Assembly: GCA_951813515.1 (NCBI GenBank)
Contig: OX638346.1
Coordinates: 2,287,617-2,351,616, forward strand
Source: an uncultured Pseudomonadales bacterium
GTDB taxonomy: Bacteria; Pseudomonadota; Gammaproteobacteria; Pseudomonadales; Azotimanducaceae
Reading direction: 5' to 3'
Length of the DNA stretch: 64,000 nt
Made by a program: the position numbers and the translations under genes. A model generated the notes under the pieces. It was given only the letters and a program-made list of their open reading frames with translations, was not told where the DNA came from and ran no database searches. Of the stretch, positions 1 through 9,364 are shown piece by piece (position 1 is the first letter of the stretch; every line of letters starts with the position of its first letter).

Positions 1-1
1 C

Positions 2-514
2 AAGCAGAAAATCCGACGCCTGCGGGAGGCGCGGCCGGGTATCGCCCTGTCCTCGGACTTCATCGTCGGATTCCCGGGCGAGACCGAGCGTGATTTCGAG
101 CAGACGCTCGCCCTGATCGAGGAACTCGACTACGACATTTCGTTCAGCTTCATTTACAGCCCGCGGCCCGGGACGCCTGCGGCCAGCCTGCCGGACGAAA
201 CGCCGGCAAGCGTCAAGCAGCATCGTCTTGCGATTCTCCAGGACCAGCTTCGGCGCCAGGCCTCAGCGCATGCCGCGGCGATGGTCGGGAGCGTGCAGCG
301 CGTACTCGTTGCCGGCCGTTCGAAGCGGGATCCCGGTCAGCTTCAGGGCCGAACCGAGAACAACCGCGTGGTGAACTTCCGTGCCGACGACGCCCTGATG
401 GGCGATTTTACCGACGTGCGTATTGACGAAGCGCTGCCGAACTCGCTTCGCGGGACTCTGGCTGACCCGTCCGAAGATCGAGGCCCCGATCGGCGGGCCG
501 CGCGGCAGTACTGA
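2..514 (+). CDS. miaB: MiaB, tRNA methylthiotransferase, C-terminal part
   Basis: The frame is open from the left edge, so the 5' end lies outside the window. The 170 visible residues cover the end of the radical-SAM barrel ([16 protein letters not shown]) and a C-terminal TRAM domain with [10 protein letters not shown]. That asparagine-rich signature is typical of MiaB, which adds a methylthio group to N6-isopentenyladenosine at position 37 of tRNAs. The N-terminal UPF0004 domain and the cluster-binding cysteines are not visible. The paralogues RimO and MtaB are possible alternatives, but the TRAM sequence fits MiaB better. The gene faces a convergent methyltransferase-like gene. Confidence 0.9.
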   Translation, partial: KQKIRRLREARPGIALSSDFIVGFPGETERDFEQTLALIEELDYDISFSFIYSPRPGTPAASLPDETPASVKQHRLAILQDQLRRQASAHAAAMVGSVQRVLVAGRSKRDPGQLQGRTENNRVVNFRADDALMGDFTDVRIDEALPNSLRGTLADPSEDRGPDRRAARQY

Positions 515-543
515 CTCCAGCCTCGAAGGCTATTGCGGGAAAC

Positions 544-568
544 GACGGGTTAGCGGTTGAAACCCGTC
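544..568. other. 8-bp stem-loop between convergent genes
   Basis: GACGGGTT and AACCCGTC form a perfect 8-bp stem around a 9-base loop, 30 bases after the miaB stop. No T-run follows on either strand, so it may stabilise or help end the convergent transcripts, but it is not a standard intrinsic terminator. Confidence 0.3.
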
Positions 569-658
569 GGCGGCTTCGCCCGCGCCGTGTTTCGCCCGTC
601 CCACCCGACCCCGATCCTGTCCCTTGATCGGCACATGTGTGCCGTTCCGCAGCGCAGG

Positions 659-1801
659 CTATGAACCCCAGAGCTGCCGGCTCGCGAGGTCCGCACCCTC
701 GGCGAGGCTCGCGAGCTTCGCATAGACGATGTCGGGGTCGACCGCGCCGAACCCCGCGAACGTCGAGAAGCCGCAATCCGTCCCGGCGATTACGCGTTCA
801 CGCCCGACAATGTCGGCGAAACGGCAAAGGCGCTCGGAAACCAGTTCCGGGTGTTCGATGAAGTTCGTGGTCGAGTCGATCACGCCCGGTATCAGGATCC
901 GGTCTTCGGGGATGGACATGTCGGCCATCGTCTTCCACTCATGGCCGTGCCGGGGGTTGGCCGACTCGAACAGGAGTGCGCCGACGTTTGCGCGCAGCGC
1001 GATCGGCAGCACCATCGACAACGGCGCGTCGCAGTGGTGCGGCCCTTCGTAGTTGCCCCAGCACACGTGTAGCCGCACGCGATCCGCCGGGACGCCCGAC
1101 AGCGCGTGGTTGAGCGCGTCCACGTGCAGTTCGGCGAGCGCCTGGTACTCCGCGTCGCTGTTGTCCTTGAACATCATGTGGCGGCCGAGGCCGAGGTCGG
1201 GTGAATCGAGTTGCAGCACGAGACCCGCGTCGACGATGGCGCGGTATTCCGCCGCCATGGCATCGGCGATCGCTTCGAGATAAGCCTCGTGGTCGGAGTA
1301 GAACCGGTTCGGCTGGAACAGCGCGATCACTCCCGGGGATGCCGCATTCATGAACCCTTCGAGGGGCCCATGTTTCGCAATGGCCGCCTGGAAATTGGCG
1401 ATGTCCAGGGCGACCGGTTGCATGTCCTTGACGGCGATCTCGCCGACGCAGCATGGTCGCTGGTAGGTGGGCGTGCCCCCGGAGGCGGCCTGGCGCTCCA
1501 GGAACCCGGGGAATTCCTCCAGGTCGCGGGGCGGCTCGCGGTCGCTGTCGCCTTCGAAACCGGTGATGCGGTCCTTGATGTAGGTGGCGTAGCTGATCTT
1601 GCTCATCTCGCCATCGCTCACGACGTCTACGCCGCTCTCCACCTGCCGAGCGACAACGGCGTCCACCGCAGCCCCGATCACCCGGTCTCCGTCGGGGGCC
1701 TCTTCCCCCTGCTCGCGTCCAAACACAACGTCCGTCACGGCTGCCGAGCGCGGCAGGCTGCCGACGTGGGTGGTCAGGATGCGGTCACTGCTCGTGCGCA
1801 T
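659..1801 (-). CDS. MetE-like zinc methyltransferase (cobalamin-independent methionine synthase family)
   Basis: This 380-residue protein has the barrel of the C-terminal half of MetE without the N-terminal half. It begins with TTHVGSLPR, the usual start of stand-alone family members. The four zinc ligands are recognisable: His and Cys in LHVCWGN, Glu in LLFESANPRH and Cys in GTDCGF. Stand-alone members transfer methyl or alkyl groups between thiols, or act like epoxyalkane:coenzyme M transferase, and many have no known substrate. It lies 65 bases downstream of the LacI-type gene on the same strand and is probably cotranscribed, which suggests a role in using an imported small molecule rather than general methionine synthesis. 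Confidence 0.85.
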   Translation of the reverse strand: MRTSSDRILTTHVGSLPRSAAVTDVVFGREQGEEAPDGDRVIGAAVDAVVARQVESGVDVVSDGEMSKISYATYIKDRITGFEGDSDREPPRDLEEFPGFLERQAASGGTPTYQRPCCVGEIAVKDMQPVALDIANFQAAIAKHGPLEGFMNAASPGVIALFQPNRFYSDHEAYLEAIADAMAAEYRAIVDAGLVLQLDSPDLGLGRHMMFKDNSDAEYQALAELHVDALNHALSGVPADRVRLHVCWGNYEGPHHCDAPLSMVLPIALRANVGALLFESANPRHGHEWKTMADMSIPEDRILIPGVIDSTTNFIEHPELVSERLCRFADIVGRERVIAGTDCGFSTFAGFGAVDPDIVYAKLASLAEGADLASRQLWGS

Positions 1802-1866
1802 GGCGTACTCCGGTCAGGCGCCGCTCTTTGGGGGGCGGATTCAAGACCGGCTCCCCGCGAACACGC

Positions 1867-2925
1867 TTAGGGGTTGTTCGCAAGGCGTGCCGAGTTCCCG
1901 CGGATGGGGATCCCCGAAAACACGCGCTGCTCCTTGGGAAGTTCGGGATTTTCGATCCGCTCGGTAAGCATCGACACGGCCGCCTCCGACATCTGCGCCA
2001 CCGGCTGGGACACCGTCGTGAGCTGATACGCCGCGTAGGCGGAAGGGCCGACGCCGTCGAATCCCACGACGGACATGTCGCCCGGCACTTCGAGGCCGAA
2101 CATCGCGCGGGCCTCGTCGATGCAGCCGATCGCCATCGTGTCGTTGGCCGCGATCACCGCGTCCGGCGGTGCGCCGAGTTCCCCTACGATGGTCGAGAAT
2201 CCTTCCCGGCCGCTGCCATAGCCGTAATCGCCTCGCGCCACAGTAACGTCACTGACGCCGAGGCGCTTGAGTTCCTCGACGGCCCCGAGCGTCCGCTCGG
2301 TGCTGACCGGTGAGTCCTCCGGCCCGGAAATGATGCTGAACCGCCGGTGCCCCGAGTCGACCAGTTCGCCAACCAGCCAGCGCTCTCCCGCGGCATGGTC
2401 GCAGCGCACCGCGTTGACGGCGGGCACATCGGGTGCCCGGTTGTAGAACACGACCGGAATCTGCGCCTCGTCGAGCATCCCGAGCTGTTCGCCGGTCAGC
2501 ATGGCGGCAGTGATCACGCCATCGACCCGGTACTGCACGACCTGGTCGAGCGCCGCCGCCGTATCCCCCTCGGTCTCCAGGGCGAACAGCAACACGCGGA
2601 TGCCACGTCCGGAAAGCCGTTGGGTGATCTCGACGAGCACCTCCGGGTAGTTCAGGTTGACGAGCTTGGAAATCACCACGCCGACCATGTTGGATCGCCG
2701 GGTGATGAGCCCCCGGGCGATGGCGTTGGGCCGGTAACCGACGCGGGTGGCCGCGTCCATCACGCGCCGGCGCATGGCTGCGGATGCGCTGGCTCCGGGC
2801 TTGAAGACCCTGGACACGGCGGACTGGGAGACGCCGGCGATGCGCGCCACGTCGTAGGAGGTCGCCCGGCGCTGCGGACGGTCGCCGGGCGACGCTCCCG
2901 CTCCGCTGTCTCTTGGATCTGGCAA
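1867..2925 (-). CDS. LacI-family transcriptional regulator
   Basis: The 352 residues have the standard LacI layout. An N-terminal helix-turn-helix (TSYDVARIAGVSQSAVSRVF, about residues 23-42) and hinge helix (GYRPNAIARGL) precede a periplasmic-binding-like sensor domain with VDGVITAA and DAVIAANDTMAIG. The gene is divergent from the SSS symporter at 3091 and upstream of the MetE-like gene, so it probably controls both in response to the transported compound. The inducer cannot be read from the sequence. Confidence 0.93.
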   Translation of the reverse strand: MPDPRDSGAGASPGDRPQRRATSYDVARIAGVSQSAVSRVFKPGASASAAMRRRVMDAATRVGYRPNAIARGLITRRSNMVGVVISKLVNLNYPEVLVEITQRLSGRGIRVLLFALETEGDTAAALDQVVQYRVDGVITAAMLTGEQLGMLDEAQIPVVFYNRAPDVPAVNAVRCDHAAGERWLVGELVDSGHRRFSIISGPEDSPVSTERTLGAVEELKRLGVSDVTVARGDYGYGSGREGFSTIVGELGAPPDAVIAANDTMAIGCIDEARAMFGLEVPGDMSVVGFDGVGPSAYAAYQLTTVSQPVAQMSEAAVSMLTERIENPELPKEQRVFSGIPIRGNSARLANNP

Positions 2926-2960
2926 TTGAATTCAACCGCGACGAAGCAACTTGGCCTCGA

Positions 2961-3024
2961 TGCTATAGCAATCCTGAATTTCCGCGCAATGCGCGTTGCA
3001 TTCGCAGTACTGGTATTGTTTTAT
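2961..3024 (+). promoter_or_regulatory. Candidate LacI-type operators and symporter promoter
   Basis: The divergent gap holds a perfect 10-bp palindrome, TGCTATAGCA (2961-2970), and an imperfect 14-bp one, GCAATGCGCGTTGC (2986-2999), with the CG-centred symmetry common in LacI-family sites. A possible -35 TTGCAT (2996-3001) lies 17 bp before a weak -10 TTTTAT (3019-3024), so a repressor on the second palindrome would block the promoter. Symmetry is observed; function is inferred. Confidence 0.4.
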
Positions 3025-3090
3025 CGCCCGGACGCGCTGGCGCCCGGGTTACGGCGGGCGCCATTAGAAGAGGACTCCGGGAGGGACAGG

Positions 3091-4698
3091 TTGAGCGAAT
3101 TCGGCGCGCTGAACTGGTCCATCGTGCTCGCGTATGTCGTCGGCAATCTCGTGCTCGGATATTTCCTGAGCAAGCGCGTCCAGACCGCCGACCACTACTA
3201 TCTCGGTCGCCGGACGACCCCGTGGTGGGCCATCGGCATCTCGGTGGTGGCGACCTACTTCGGCGCGCTGACATTCCTCGGCGGACCCGCCTGGTCGTAC
3301 GTCGATGGTTTCTCGGTGATCTTCATCCACATCAACTACCCGATCGCTATTTTCGTCGTGGTCACGGTGTTTCTGCCGTTCTTCTACAAGAGCGGCGTCG
3401 CCTCGATCTTCGACTATCTCGAAAACCGCTTCGGGCTGACGTCGCGCACGGTGATGTCCGGGGTGTTCCTGCTCGGCAACATCGCCTACTCCGGGATCAT
3501 GCTCTACACGACGGCGTTGGTCCTGGAGTTCATCACGGGTATCCCCGTCATCGACGCGATCCTCATCGTCGCCGTCGTCGCGGTCACCTACACGATGCTC
3601 GGCGGCATCGCGGCGGTGATCTGGACCGACGTGATCCAGTCCGCCATCCTTTTTGTCGGGGCAGTGCTGACCGTGGTGCTGCTGATCGGCGCCCTTCCGG
3701 AGTCCCTGCCCGTGACGCTGGAGGCGCTAAAGGAGACGGGCAAGACAAACCCGTTCGAGTACTCGCTGGACCCCGCAAAGGTGGGCACCATCTGGACAGG
3801 CGTGATCGCCATGTCGATCTACCACGTAGTGGTCTACGGCGTGAACCAGATGATGGTGCAGCGCACCCTGGCAGCCCGGACGCTCGGCGATGCCAAGAAA
3901 GCGTACATCAGCATGGGGTATGTCGCCTTTCTCGCTTACGTCCTGTTCTTCGGCATGGGCGTCCTGTTCTACGCGCACTACGACGGCCGAATCTTTGACA
4001 ACGAGAACCTGATCCTGCTCGAGTTCGTCGCCAGCGTCGGCGTTCCCGGCCTGATGGGCATCATCACAGCCGCCATCGTCGCCGCCGCCATGTCAAGCCT
4101 CGACTCCAGCCTGAACTCCATGGCGACCGTCACGACACTCGACTTCTACGAGAAGTTCGCCAAGAAGGACGGCACCCCCGAGCACTATCTCAAAGCATCG
4201 CGCTGGTTCACCCTGTTCTGGGCCGTGCTGATGGTGCTGCCGGCGATCGCATTCACGAAAACCGGCGGCTCAGTGCTCGAGGTGCTGAGCAAAGTCGGCT
4301 CGTTCTTCGTCGGCGCCAAGCTCGCGATGTTCGGCCTCGGGTTCTTCTCCAAGCACGCCTCCGAACGCGGCCTGCTGATCGGCGTCGCCGCCGGCTTCCT
4401 GTCGCTCTGGTACGTCGAGGTCTATCACGACATCGCGTGGCCCTGGTACTGCGCGCTCGGCGGCGCCGTCAGCACCGCCGTGGCATGGGTCGCGAGCGTC
4501 CTGCTCGACGGATTCAAGACCGAGTACTCCGAGTACACGGTGCAGGGGCAGAAGGCCCTATTCGCGCGCGAGGGACGGAATGAGAAGGAGGACGGCTGGT
4601 ACGTGCTGGCGGGGAAGGTCGACCGGGCGAGTTACTGGCTGCTGGGGTATTTCTTTCTTTGTGTGATTGGGCTTGGGGTACTGCAGGCGGTGATTTAG
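3091..4698 (+). CDS. Sodium:solute symporter (SSS family)
   Basis: This membrane protein of 535 residues has about 13 hydrophobic helices. The N-terminal pattern YVVGNLVLGYFLSKR then DHYYLGRR and the SSLDSSLNSMATVTTLDFY stretch are SSS hallmarks; the latter corresponds to the helix that contributes to the sodium site. The TTG at 3091 is chosen because a purine-rich GGGAGGGACAGG precedes it and the membrane topology begins there; the open frame upstream overlaps the LacI gene. Substrates in this family range from sugars to organic acids. Control by the divergent LacI-type regulator makes a sugar-like or organic acid substrate plausible. Confidence 0.88.
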   Translation: MSEFGALNWSIVLAYVVGNLVLGYFLSKRVQTADHYYLGRRTTPWWAIGISVVATYFGALTFLGGPAWSYVDGFSVIFIHINYPIAIFVVVTVFLPFFYKSGVASIFDYLENRFGLTSRTVMSGVFLLGNIAYSGIMLYTTALVLEFITGIPVIDAILIVAVVAVTYTMLGGIAAVIWTDVIQSAILFVGAVLTVVLLIGALPESLPVTLEALKETGKTNPFEYSLDPAKVGTIWTGVIAMSIYHVVVYGVNQMMVQRTLAARTLGDAKKAYISMGYVAFLAYVLFFGMGVLFYAHYDGRIFDNENLILLEFVASVGVPGLMGIITAAIVAAAMSSLDSSLNSMATVTTLDFYEKFAKKDGTPEHYLKASRWFTLFWAVLMVLPAIAFTKTGGSVLEVLSKVGSFFVGAKLAMFGLGFFSKHASERGLLIGVAAGFLSLWYVEVYHDIAWPWYCALGGAVSTAVAWVASVLLDGFKTEYSEYTVQGQKALFAREGRNEKEDGWYVLAGKVDRASYWLLGYFFLCVIGLGVLQAVI

Positions 4699-4908
4699 TC
4701 TGGAACCAGCTGTCCTTCGACACCAGCTTGGTGCGAAGCTCCTCGGCCAACGCCAGCGTCGCCGCGAAGCGCCGGCTGCGCGCCCGGAGCGCCGCAACCG
4801 CTGCGGTCAGCACTTCTTCTCGGCCGCACCCGCTCCGTTGATTTTGAAACGCCAATCTCCGGGCGTATGCTTCGGATCGCCACCTAGTGGACCGTGTAGA
4901 CTTCTGCC

Positions 4909-5178
4909 ATGAAGACTTCTGCCAAGAAAAGCCAGGATCGGCCCATGCCGCTTGAGGAAGCGATTTGGCTCGATCCCTCACGCATGAGCGGAGTTCCTTG
5001 TTTCCGCGGAACGCGCCTGCCCGTGCGCCAACTGTTCGACTGGCTGGAGGACGGTGTCACTCTTGACGAGTTCGTCCGCGACTTCCAGATTGACCCAAGG
5101 GCGGCCGCGGCCGTTTTGCGTGCCGGCGCCCGCGCAGTCTGTTCCGCTGCCGTTCGAAATCCCGACTGCGCGGCCTGA
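4909..5178 (+). CDS. DUF433 protein, probable antitoxin
   Basis: An 89-residue protein with the DUF433 core: WLDPSRMSGVPCFRGTRLPV, then LFDWLEDGVTLDEFVRDF. DUF433 folds as a small helix-turn-helix-like domain and often precedes DUF5615 PIN-like proteins, as here with a 15-base gap. It probably binds and neutralises the next gene product and represses the pair. The C-terminal tail is short and unlike the rest of the family. Confidence 0.75.
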   Translation: MKTSAKKSQDRPMPLEEAIWLDPSRMSGVPCFRGTRLPVRQLFDWLEDGVTLDEFVRDFQIDPRAAAAVLRAGARAVCSAAVRNPDCAA

Positions 5179-5193
5179 TCCTTACCTTATCGA

Positions 5194-5526
5194 GTGAAGG
5201 TCCTCCTCGACGTTGGGATATCGCCACGCCTGCGGGTCCCGCTCCAACAACTGCTGGACGGCGTTCCCGTCGAGAGTGCCGTATTCCATCAGTGGCGCGC
5301 GCTCCGTGACGCCGAATTGTTGGAGCAGGCAGCGAATCAAGGCTTCACAACCGTCGTGACGACCGACAAGCGAATGGCCTCCGAACAACCCCACTCCTCA
5401 ATTGCCATCGTAGCCGTCGACGATAACCGCATCGGCGCGTTGACCTCGGCCCTGCCTGCCATCGCGAAGGCGATTCTGTCTTCGCGCGCAGGCGAGCACG
5501 TTGTCGTCGCCACCACGGTGCGCTGA
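5194..5526 (+). CDS. DUF5615/PIN-like protein, probable toxin
   Basis: A 110-residue protein starting at a GTG. It opens with KVLLDVGISPRLRVPL, where family members have an acidic LLDENL motif, and continues with TTVVTTDKRMA, resembling the PIN-like core acidic strand. Its position directly after a DUF433 gene matches a common type II toxin-antitoxin arrangement in which it would be an RNase-like toxin. The second position of the first motif is Val rather than Glu, so catalytic competence is uncertain. Confidence 0.68.
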   Translation: MKVLLDVGISPRLRVPLQQLLDGVPVESAVFHQWRALRDAELLEQAANQGFTTVVTTDKRMASEQPHSSIAIVAVDDNRIGALTSALPAIAKAILSSRAGEHVVVATTVR

Positions 5527-5673
5527 TGCTCCGACCGTCCGACATCAACCGCGCCCGGGGTACGCTCGGATCCGTTGCTTGACCCACCATCGCGCCGGGG
5601 CTTCGGGAACACCAGCCCCCTGCCGGCACCGCGCCGCGATGAGAACGTCAAGCACCTGACGCGACAGCAGCGC

Positions 5674-6669
5674 CTATCTCCGCATCCCGGCGCACCGCGC
5701 CAGCACATCCACCCCCAGCAGCCGCAGATAGTGCAGCAGGTCGATAAACACCCAATTCTCGGCCAGCTTCTCGCCTTCCCGCCGATACATGTCCACGACG
5801 CGCATCTCGGTGGTGCGCTCGGAAGCCGGCAACCCCATGAATCCATCCCCTTGGTTCATGTGCATATTGGGCCAGCCGAACCAGCCGCCGTAGCAGCCTT
5901 CGGCGTGTTCTAGCACATGGCCTTTGAAGTCGATGTTCCGCAAACCCGCGCGAAAAGGGCCCTGGTGTTGGAGTTGATAGCGCTCGATCGTATAGGTTGC
6001 GCCGATGCCGGAGGGCCCGAACCAGAGCATGTCGTCGTGCCAGGTGCTCGCCAGCGAGGAGTTGGACGACTGGAAACCGTCTTTCTCCACGAGGTCGTCG
6101 CACATCCGCATGATCAGGTTCAGTGTCTTCTGAGACTCGGCCAGATCCTGCGGGTCGTAAAGCAACCCGTCCTGTGTCTTCGGACCGGGATTGACGATCT
6201 CCGCGCCGGTTTGCATGGGCAACGGCTGCAGACCGGCCTGCTTCATCACGCTGACGATGTCGCAGAAGAACGCGGACTCGGCGATCCGGCCGGCGTCGAC
6301 CCGGTGGAACTCGCAGTATGGGATCAGGGCGATCTTGCCGGTCGGCGGGATGCCGAGCCAGGCGCGGTCGAACAGGCCCATGAGCTTGCCCATGCTGGTG
6401 ACCCATAGCGTGCCGTCTATGCGGTTCTCGCCCGCCATGAAGATGTCCTGGCGGCGCTGCAGGGCGGTGAACGCACCGCGCATCGGCCGCCAGACAGCCG
6501 AACTGACCTCGTCGAGACCGGATAGCTCGTTGAACGGATGCACGCCCCGGAAACAGTAGTCGTCACTCACGAAGGGGTCGAGCGCGTCGCGGATTCGGTC
6601 ATGCGGGGCGGACTCCCACGCCTCGAAGTACCTCAGGACCAGGTTCTTGGCCTTCTGCGTGTCGCTCAT
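5674..6669 (-). CDS. Double NTF2/SnoaL-like protein
   Basis: 331 residues made of two SnoaL-like (NTF2 fold) halves. The first begins NLVLRYFEAWES and holds DDYCFRG; the second is around LASTWHDDMLWFGPSGIGATYTIERY. Such proteins are polyketide cyclases, isomerases, dehydratases or small-ligand binders in catabolic clusters. Its start overlaps the stop of the next upstream gene by four bases (6666-6669), so the two are translationally coupled and may form a heteromer. No catalytic assignment is possible from sequence alone. Confidence 0.75.
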   Translation of the reverse strand: MSDTQKAKNLVLRYFEAWESAPHDRIRDALDPFVSDDYCFRGVHPFNELSGLDEVSSAVWRPMRGAFTALQRRQDIFMAGENRIDGTLWVTSMGKLMGLFDRAWLGIPPTGKIALIPYCEFHRVDAGRIAESAFFCDIVSVMKQAGLQPLPMQTGAEIVNPGPKTQDGLLYDPQDLAESQKTLNLIMRMCDDLVEKDGFQSSNSSLASTWHDDMLWFGPSGIGATYTIERYQLQHQGPFRAGLRNIDFKGHVLEHAEGCYGGWFGWPNMHMNQGDGFMGLPASERTTEMRVVDMYRREGEKLAENWVFIDLLHYLRLLGVDVLARCAGMRR

Positions 6670-7814
6670 GCGCCCCGGCCGGCCGCGAGTTGCATCATCA
6701 GGTCGAGTTCATTGAACAGCATCCACTCGGCGACGATCCGCCCGGTCACGATCTGCTGCTGCGTGATCCCCCAGATCTGCACGGGAAGCGAGGTCGGCGG
6801 CCCGTATATGCCGGCGCCGGCGTGGATCCCGACCGCGCTCCAGCGAACCGACACGAGGAAGCCCTCCGCCTCATTGCCCATCCAGTAGACCTCGTCCACC
6901 TGCAGTTCAAGATCAGGAAATGCGACAAAGAGAGACGACAGCAGGTCACGGTAGGCAGCGATGCCCTGGAACGCACGGTCGGTCGGCCCTTGGAAGGCGA
7001 AGTCGGGTTCGTAGGCGCTCTTCAGCGTCGCGAAATCGCGGCGGTTCCACAACGCATCGAAGTTCGCGCGGGCGAAGCGGTCGACATCGAACCCCGCGAC
7101 CGGCTCGGCGATCGATAGCGGCGCCCGCGGGCGTGCGGCCGCACGCTGCTCGTCCCACACCGCGTCCGAACGCGGCCATCCTGCCGGCGTATCGGAGGCT
7201 AGTTTGCGGGCCATGTCGTCAATATCGAAGCCGAGCTGGTTGAGCATGCTCGACGTGTTGTAGATCACGTGCTCGAGGAAGATTTCGTTTTCGAGGGCCA
7301 CGCAGTTGGCGAACACCAGCACGTCGACCTTTCGCTCCGTAGCTGGGCCGTAGCGGCTCGGCCCATCGTTGGTGCCCCGGATGATCGTCCGGTGTGACGT
7401 GTGGAATCCCACCTCGTCGTCGCCCGCCCAGATGATCTCGTCGGCGATCAACTCGATGTCCGAGAACGCGCCCGTCGTGTGATAGGTGTCGTCGACGATC
7501 TTGGCGGAGCCAAGCTGCAGGCCGTAGTCGTCGTAGACCCGCGACGCGTCGTCATACGTGTTACGGATGTATTCGACATCGCGGTCCTCCCAGATGCGGT
7601 AGGTGATGCGAACGATGTAGTCGATGATGTTGCGGTAGGTCTCCTCGAAGCCGGCGAGCGCCTGCCGGGGACCGAAGTCCTTCGGAATCCGTGCCTCCTC
7701 CGGCGTCCCGCGGCTGGTGTACCTGGCGAGGGAGATCGCATAGTCCGTCGGCATGTGTCGGCGCGACAGGGCGCCGGCTTGGCGCGAACGGGCGTTATCG
7801 GGTTCAAACGTCAT
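6666..7814 (-). CDS. Double NTF2/SnoaL-like protein, upstream partner
   Basis: 382 residues with two NTF2-like halves. The first is around DYIVRITYRIWEDRDVEYIRNTYDDASRVYDDYG; the second around NFDALWNRRDFATLKSAYEPDFAFQGP with LQVDEVYWMGNEAEGFLVSVRW. It is the first gene of a two-gene unit with the 5674-6669 gene. Proteins like these are often found as pairs in degradation clusters of Proteobacteria. The reaction is unknown. Confidence 0.75.
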   Translation of the reverse strand: MTFEPDNARSRQAGALSRRHMPTDYAISLARYTSRGTPEEARIPKDFGPRQALAGFEETYRNIIDYIVRITYRIWEDRDVEYIRNTYDDASRVYDDYGLQLGSAKIVDDTYHTTGAFSDIELIADEIIWAGDDEVGFHTSHRTIIRGTNDGPSRYGPATERKVDVLVFANCVALENEIFLEHVIYNTSSMLNQLGFDIDDMARKLASDTPAGWPRSDAVWDEQRAAARPRAPLSIAEPVAGFDVDRFARANFDALWNRRDFATLKSAYEPDFAFQGPTDRAFQGIAAYRDLLSSLFVAFPDLELQVDEVYWMGNEAEGFLVSVRWSAVGIHAGAGIYGPPTSLPVQIWGITQQQIVTGRIVAEWMLFNELDLMMQLAAGRGA

Positions 7815-7998
7815 GGTGAAGCGTCCGTTTCCGAGTTACAGGTGATCGATGGCAATGTCGAATTTCCCTGCGCCGCGTGGACTTTGGCGCGGGGCAGTAG
7901 CCGACGTGCGGGGCTACAAGATACCCGCTGGGTGGCCGGCGTGCGAGCGACGCGTTCGGGCGTTTCGAAGTGGTAGGATCGGTCGCGCCAACCGGGAA

Positions 7999-8397
7999 AT
8001 GGTGATGAACGACTCTGTGGTCTATGTGGGATTCTGGTCCCGGGTCGGAGCAACCCTGATCGATTCGTTTCTGCTGATTTTGGTCACGGGGATAATTCTT
8101 TACGTCACCTATGGCGCCTTCCACGCGATAGCTGTCATCGCTTTCTGGTGCCGGTATTCCGCGACGCCCGGCAAGATGGCCATCTCGGTGGTCGTCGTGG
8201 ATGCGCGGACCGGAGCCAGGATGAGTGTCCTTCAGTGCATACTGAGGTATCTCGCCTACATTCCTGCAGTTTTGCCGTTGGGCCTGGGAATCATCTGGGT
8301 GGGTATCGACAAACGCAAGCAAGGCTGGCACGACAAGCTCGCTAACACGGTAGTTGTTCGTAAAGAGACCATTGCAGCTACGAGCGACGATCGTTGA
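7999..8397 (+). CDS. RDD-family small membrane protein
   Basis: The protein is 132 residues with two or three membrane helices. RVGATLIDSFLLIL carries the Arg-Asp pair of the RDD family, and the end QGWHDKLANTVVVRK is the usual closing motif. The ATG at 7999 is preferred because the RDD domain begins 11 residues later; the frame is open further upstream, but that part overlaps the likely leader of the divergent operon. RDD proteins are mostly uncharacterised; some act as ion or proton antiporters. Confidence 0.75.
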   Translation: MVMNDSVVYVGFWSRVGATLIDSFLLILVTGIILYVTYGAFHAIAVIAFWCRYSATPGKMAISVVVVDARTGARMSVLQCILRYLAYIPAVLPLGLGIIWVGIDKRKQGWHDKLANTVVVRKETIAATSDDR

Positions 8398-8599
8398 GTC
8401 GTGGGCCAGCAGGCACTTGAGTGACCTCACTGGCTGTCCATTTTTACGAAACCTTCAACCCGGCGACTATGTGACGACGGCGACAGTGAGGGCGCTGCGC
8501 GGATTAGGACTACACGATTTTGCCGGAACTCGTGAACCTTGGCCGACATCGCGCACGGTAGTACCCTAGTAGCATTGACGTTGGCATCGGTGGAGTCCA

Positions 8600-8815
8600 A
8601 TGAAGCTCAGCATCAGCCTCGCAGAGGAGGAGGTCGGATTTGTAGACGCCTATGCGCGTTCGCAAGGCATCAAATCAAGGTCGGGCGTCATTCAAACTGC
8701 GCTCCGCCTCCTGCGTACGTCGGAACTCTCCGACGACTACGCTTCGGCGTGGACGGAATGGGATGAAGAGGACGACAGGACGTGGGACCGGTCATCCCGT
8801 GATCTGACACCGTGA
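8600..8815 (+). CDS. Ribbon-helix-helix antitoxin
   Basis: A 71-residue protein with a MetJ/Arc-like N-terminal half (MKLSISLAEEEVGFVDAYAR, then SGVIQTALRLLR) and an acidic tail (DEEDDRTWD) of the kind that wraps a MazF-type toxin. A GGTGGAG ribosome site lies upstream. Its last four bases, GTGA, also contain the toxin start. A decayed copy of the C-terminal half of this gene lies at 33.2 kb. Confidence 0.85.
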   Translation: MKLSISLAEEEVGFVDAYARSQGIKSRSGVIQTALRLLRTSELSDDYASAWTEWDEEDDRTWDRSSRDLTP

Positions 8816-9177
8816 CACCCGCTGTAGCCGCCCGGCGGGGCGACATCTGGATGGTGGATATCAGCAGCCCGATTGGCGCCGAGGCAGCCTTCGAGCGGCC
8901 CGCAGTCATCGTGAGCAACAACGCGGCGAACGAGAGCGCGGCGGCGATCAACCGTGGCGTGATTACGGTCGTGCCGGTGACCAGCAACATTCGCCGCGTG
9001 TATCCCTTCCAGGTCAGGCTGGCGGCCCGCGATTGCGGTTTGCGGCGAGACTCGAAAGCCCAGGCGGAACAGATCCGCGCAGTCGCCGTTGAACGCCTCC
9101 GCAATCGCGTCGGTCACGTCTCCAAGAGGCGCATGAACGAGATCGACGCCGCCCTGCGGCTGCATTTGAGTCTCTGA
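8812..9177 (+). CDS. MazF/PemK-type endoribonuclease toxin
   Basis: A 121-residue MazF-like protein. RRGDIWMVDISSPIGAE is the first strand pair, RPAVIVSNNAANE contains the conserved RP and following loop, and VVPVTSNIRR is the third signature. MazF toxins cut single-stranded mRNA at short sites when the antitoxin is degraded. It starts with GTG inside the antitoxin stop (GTGA), so it is translated by coupling. Length is normal and no frame damage is visible. Confidence 0.88.
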   Translation: MTPAVAARRGDIWMVDISSPIGAEAAFERPAVIVSNNAANESAAAINRGVITVVPVTSNIRRVYPFQVRLAARDCGLRRDSKAQAEQIRAVAVERLRNRVGHVSKRRMNEIDAALRLHLSL

Positions 9178-9364
9178 CGCGCCTGCCACCCAAGAACTGC
9201 GGATCGAACTGGGCGGCCATGGAGGGCCAACTGGCGGACCATAGGCGTAGTGAACGACCATAGAATCCTTTTGCGGCGTGTGGGGGGAATCGAACCGAGG
9301 CTGATCCTCCTCCCTCCACGAATCTGCTGACATGCACTCTATCTTTTGGACAAAGCATCAAGAA

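Noticed and set aside
4699..4908. Minus-strand protein-like stretch (TAAVAALRARSRRFAATLALAEEL) after the symporter
   Set aside because: No start, no stop matching a gene and low-complexity Ala/Arg content; at best a remnant.
9265..9320. tRNA-like T-arm sequence on the minus strand (GGTTCGATTCCC)
   Set aside because: The flanking bases do not form a T-stem, and no acceptor, D-arm or anticodon arm can be folded around it.
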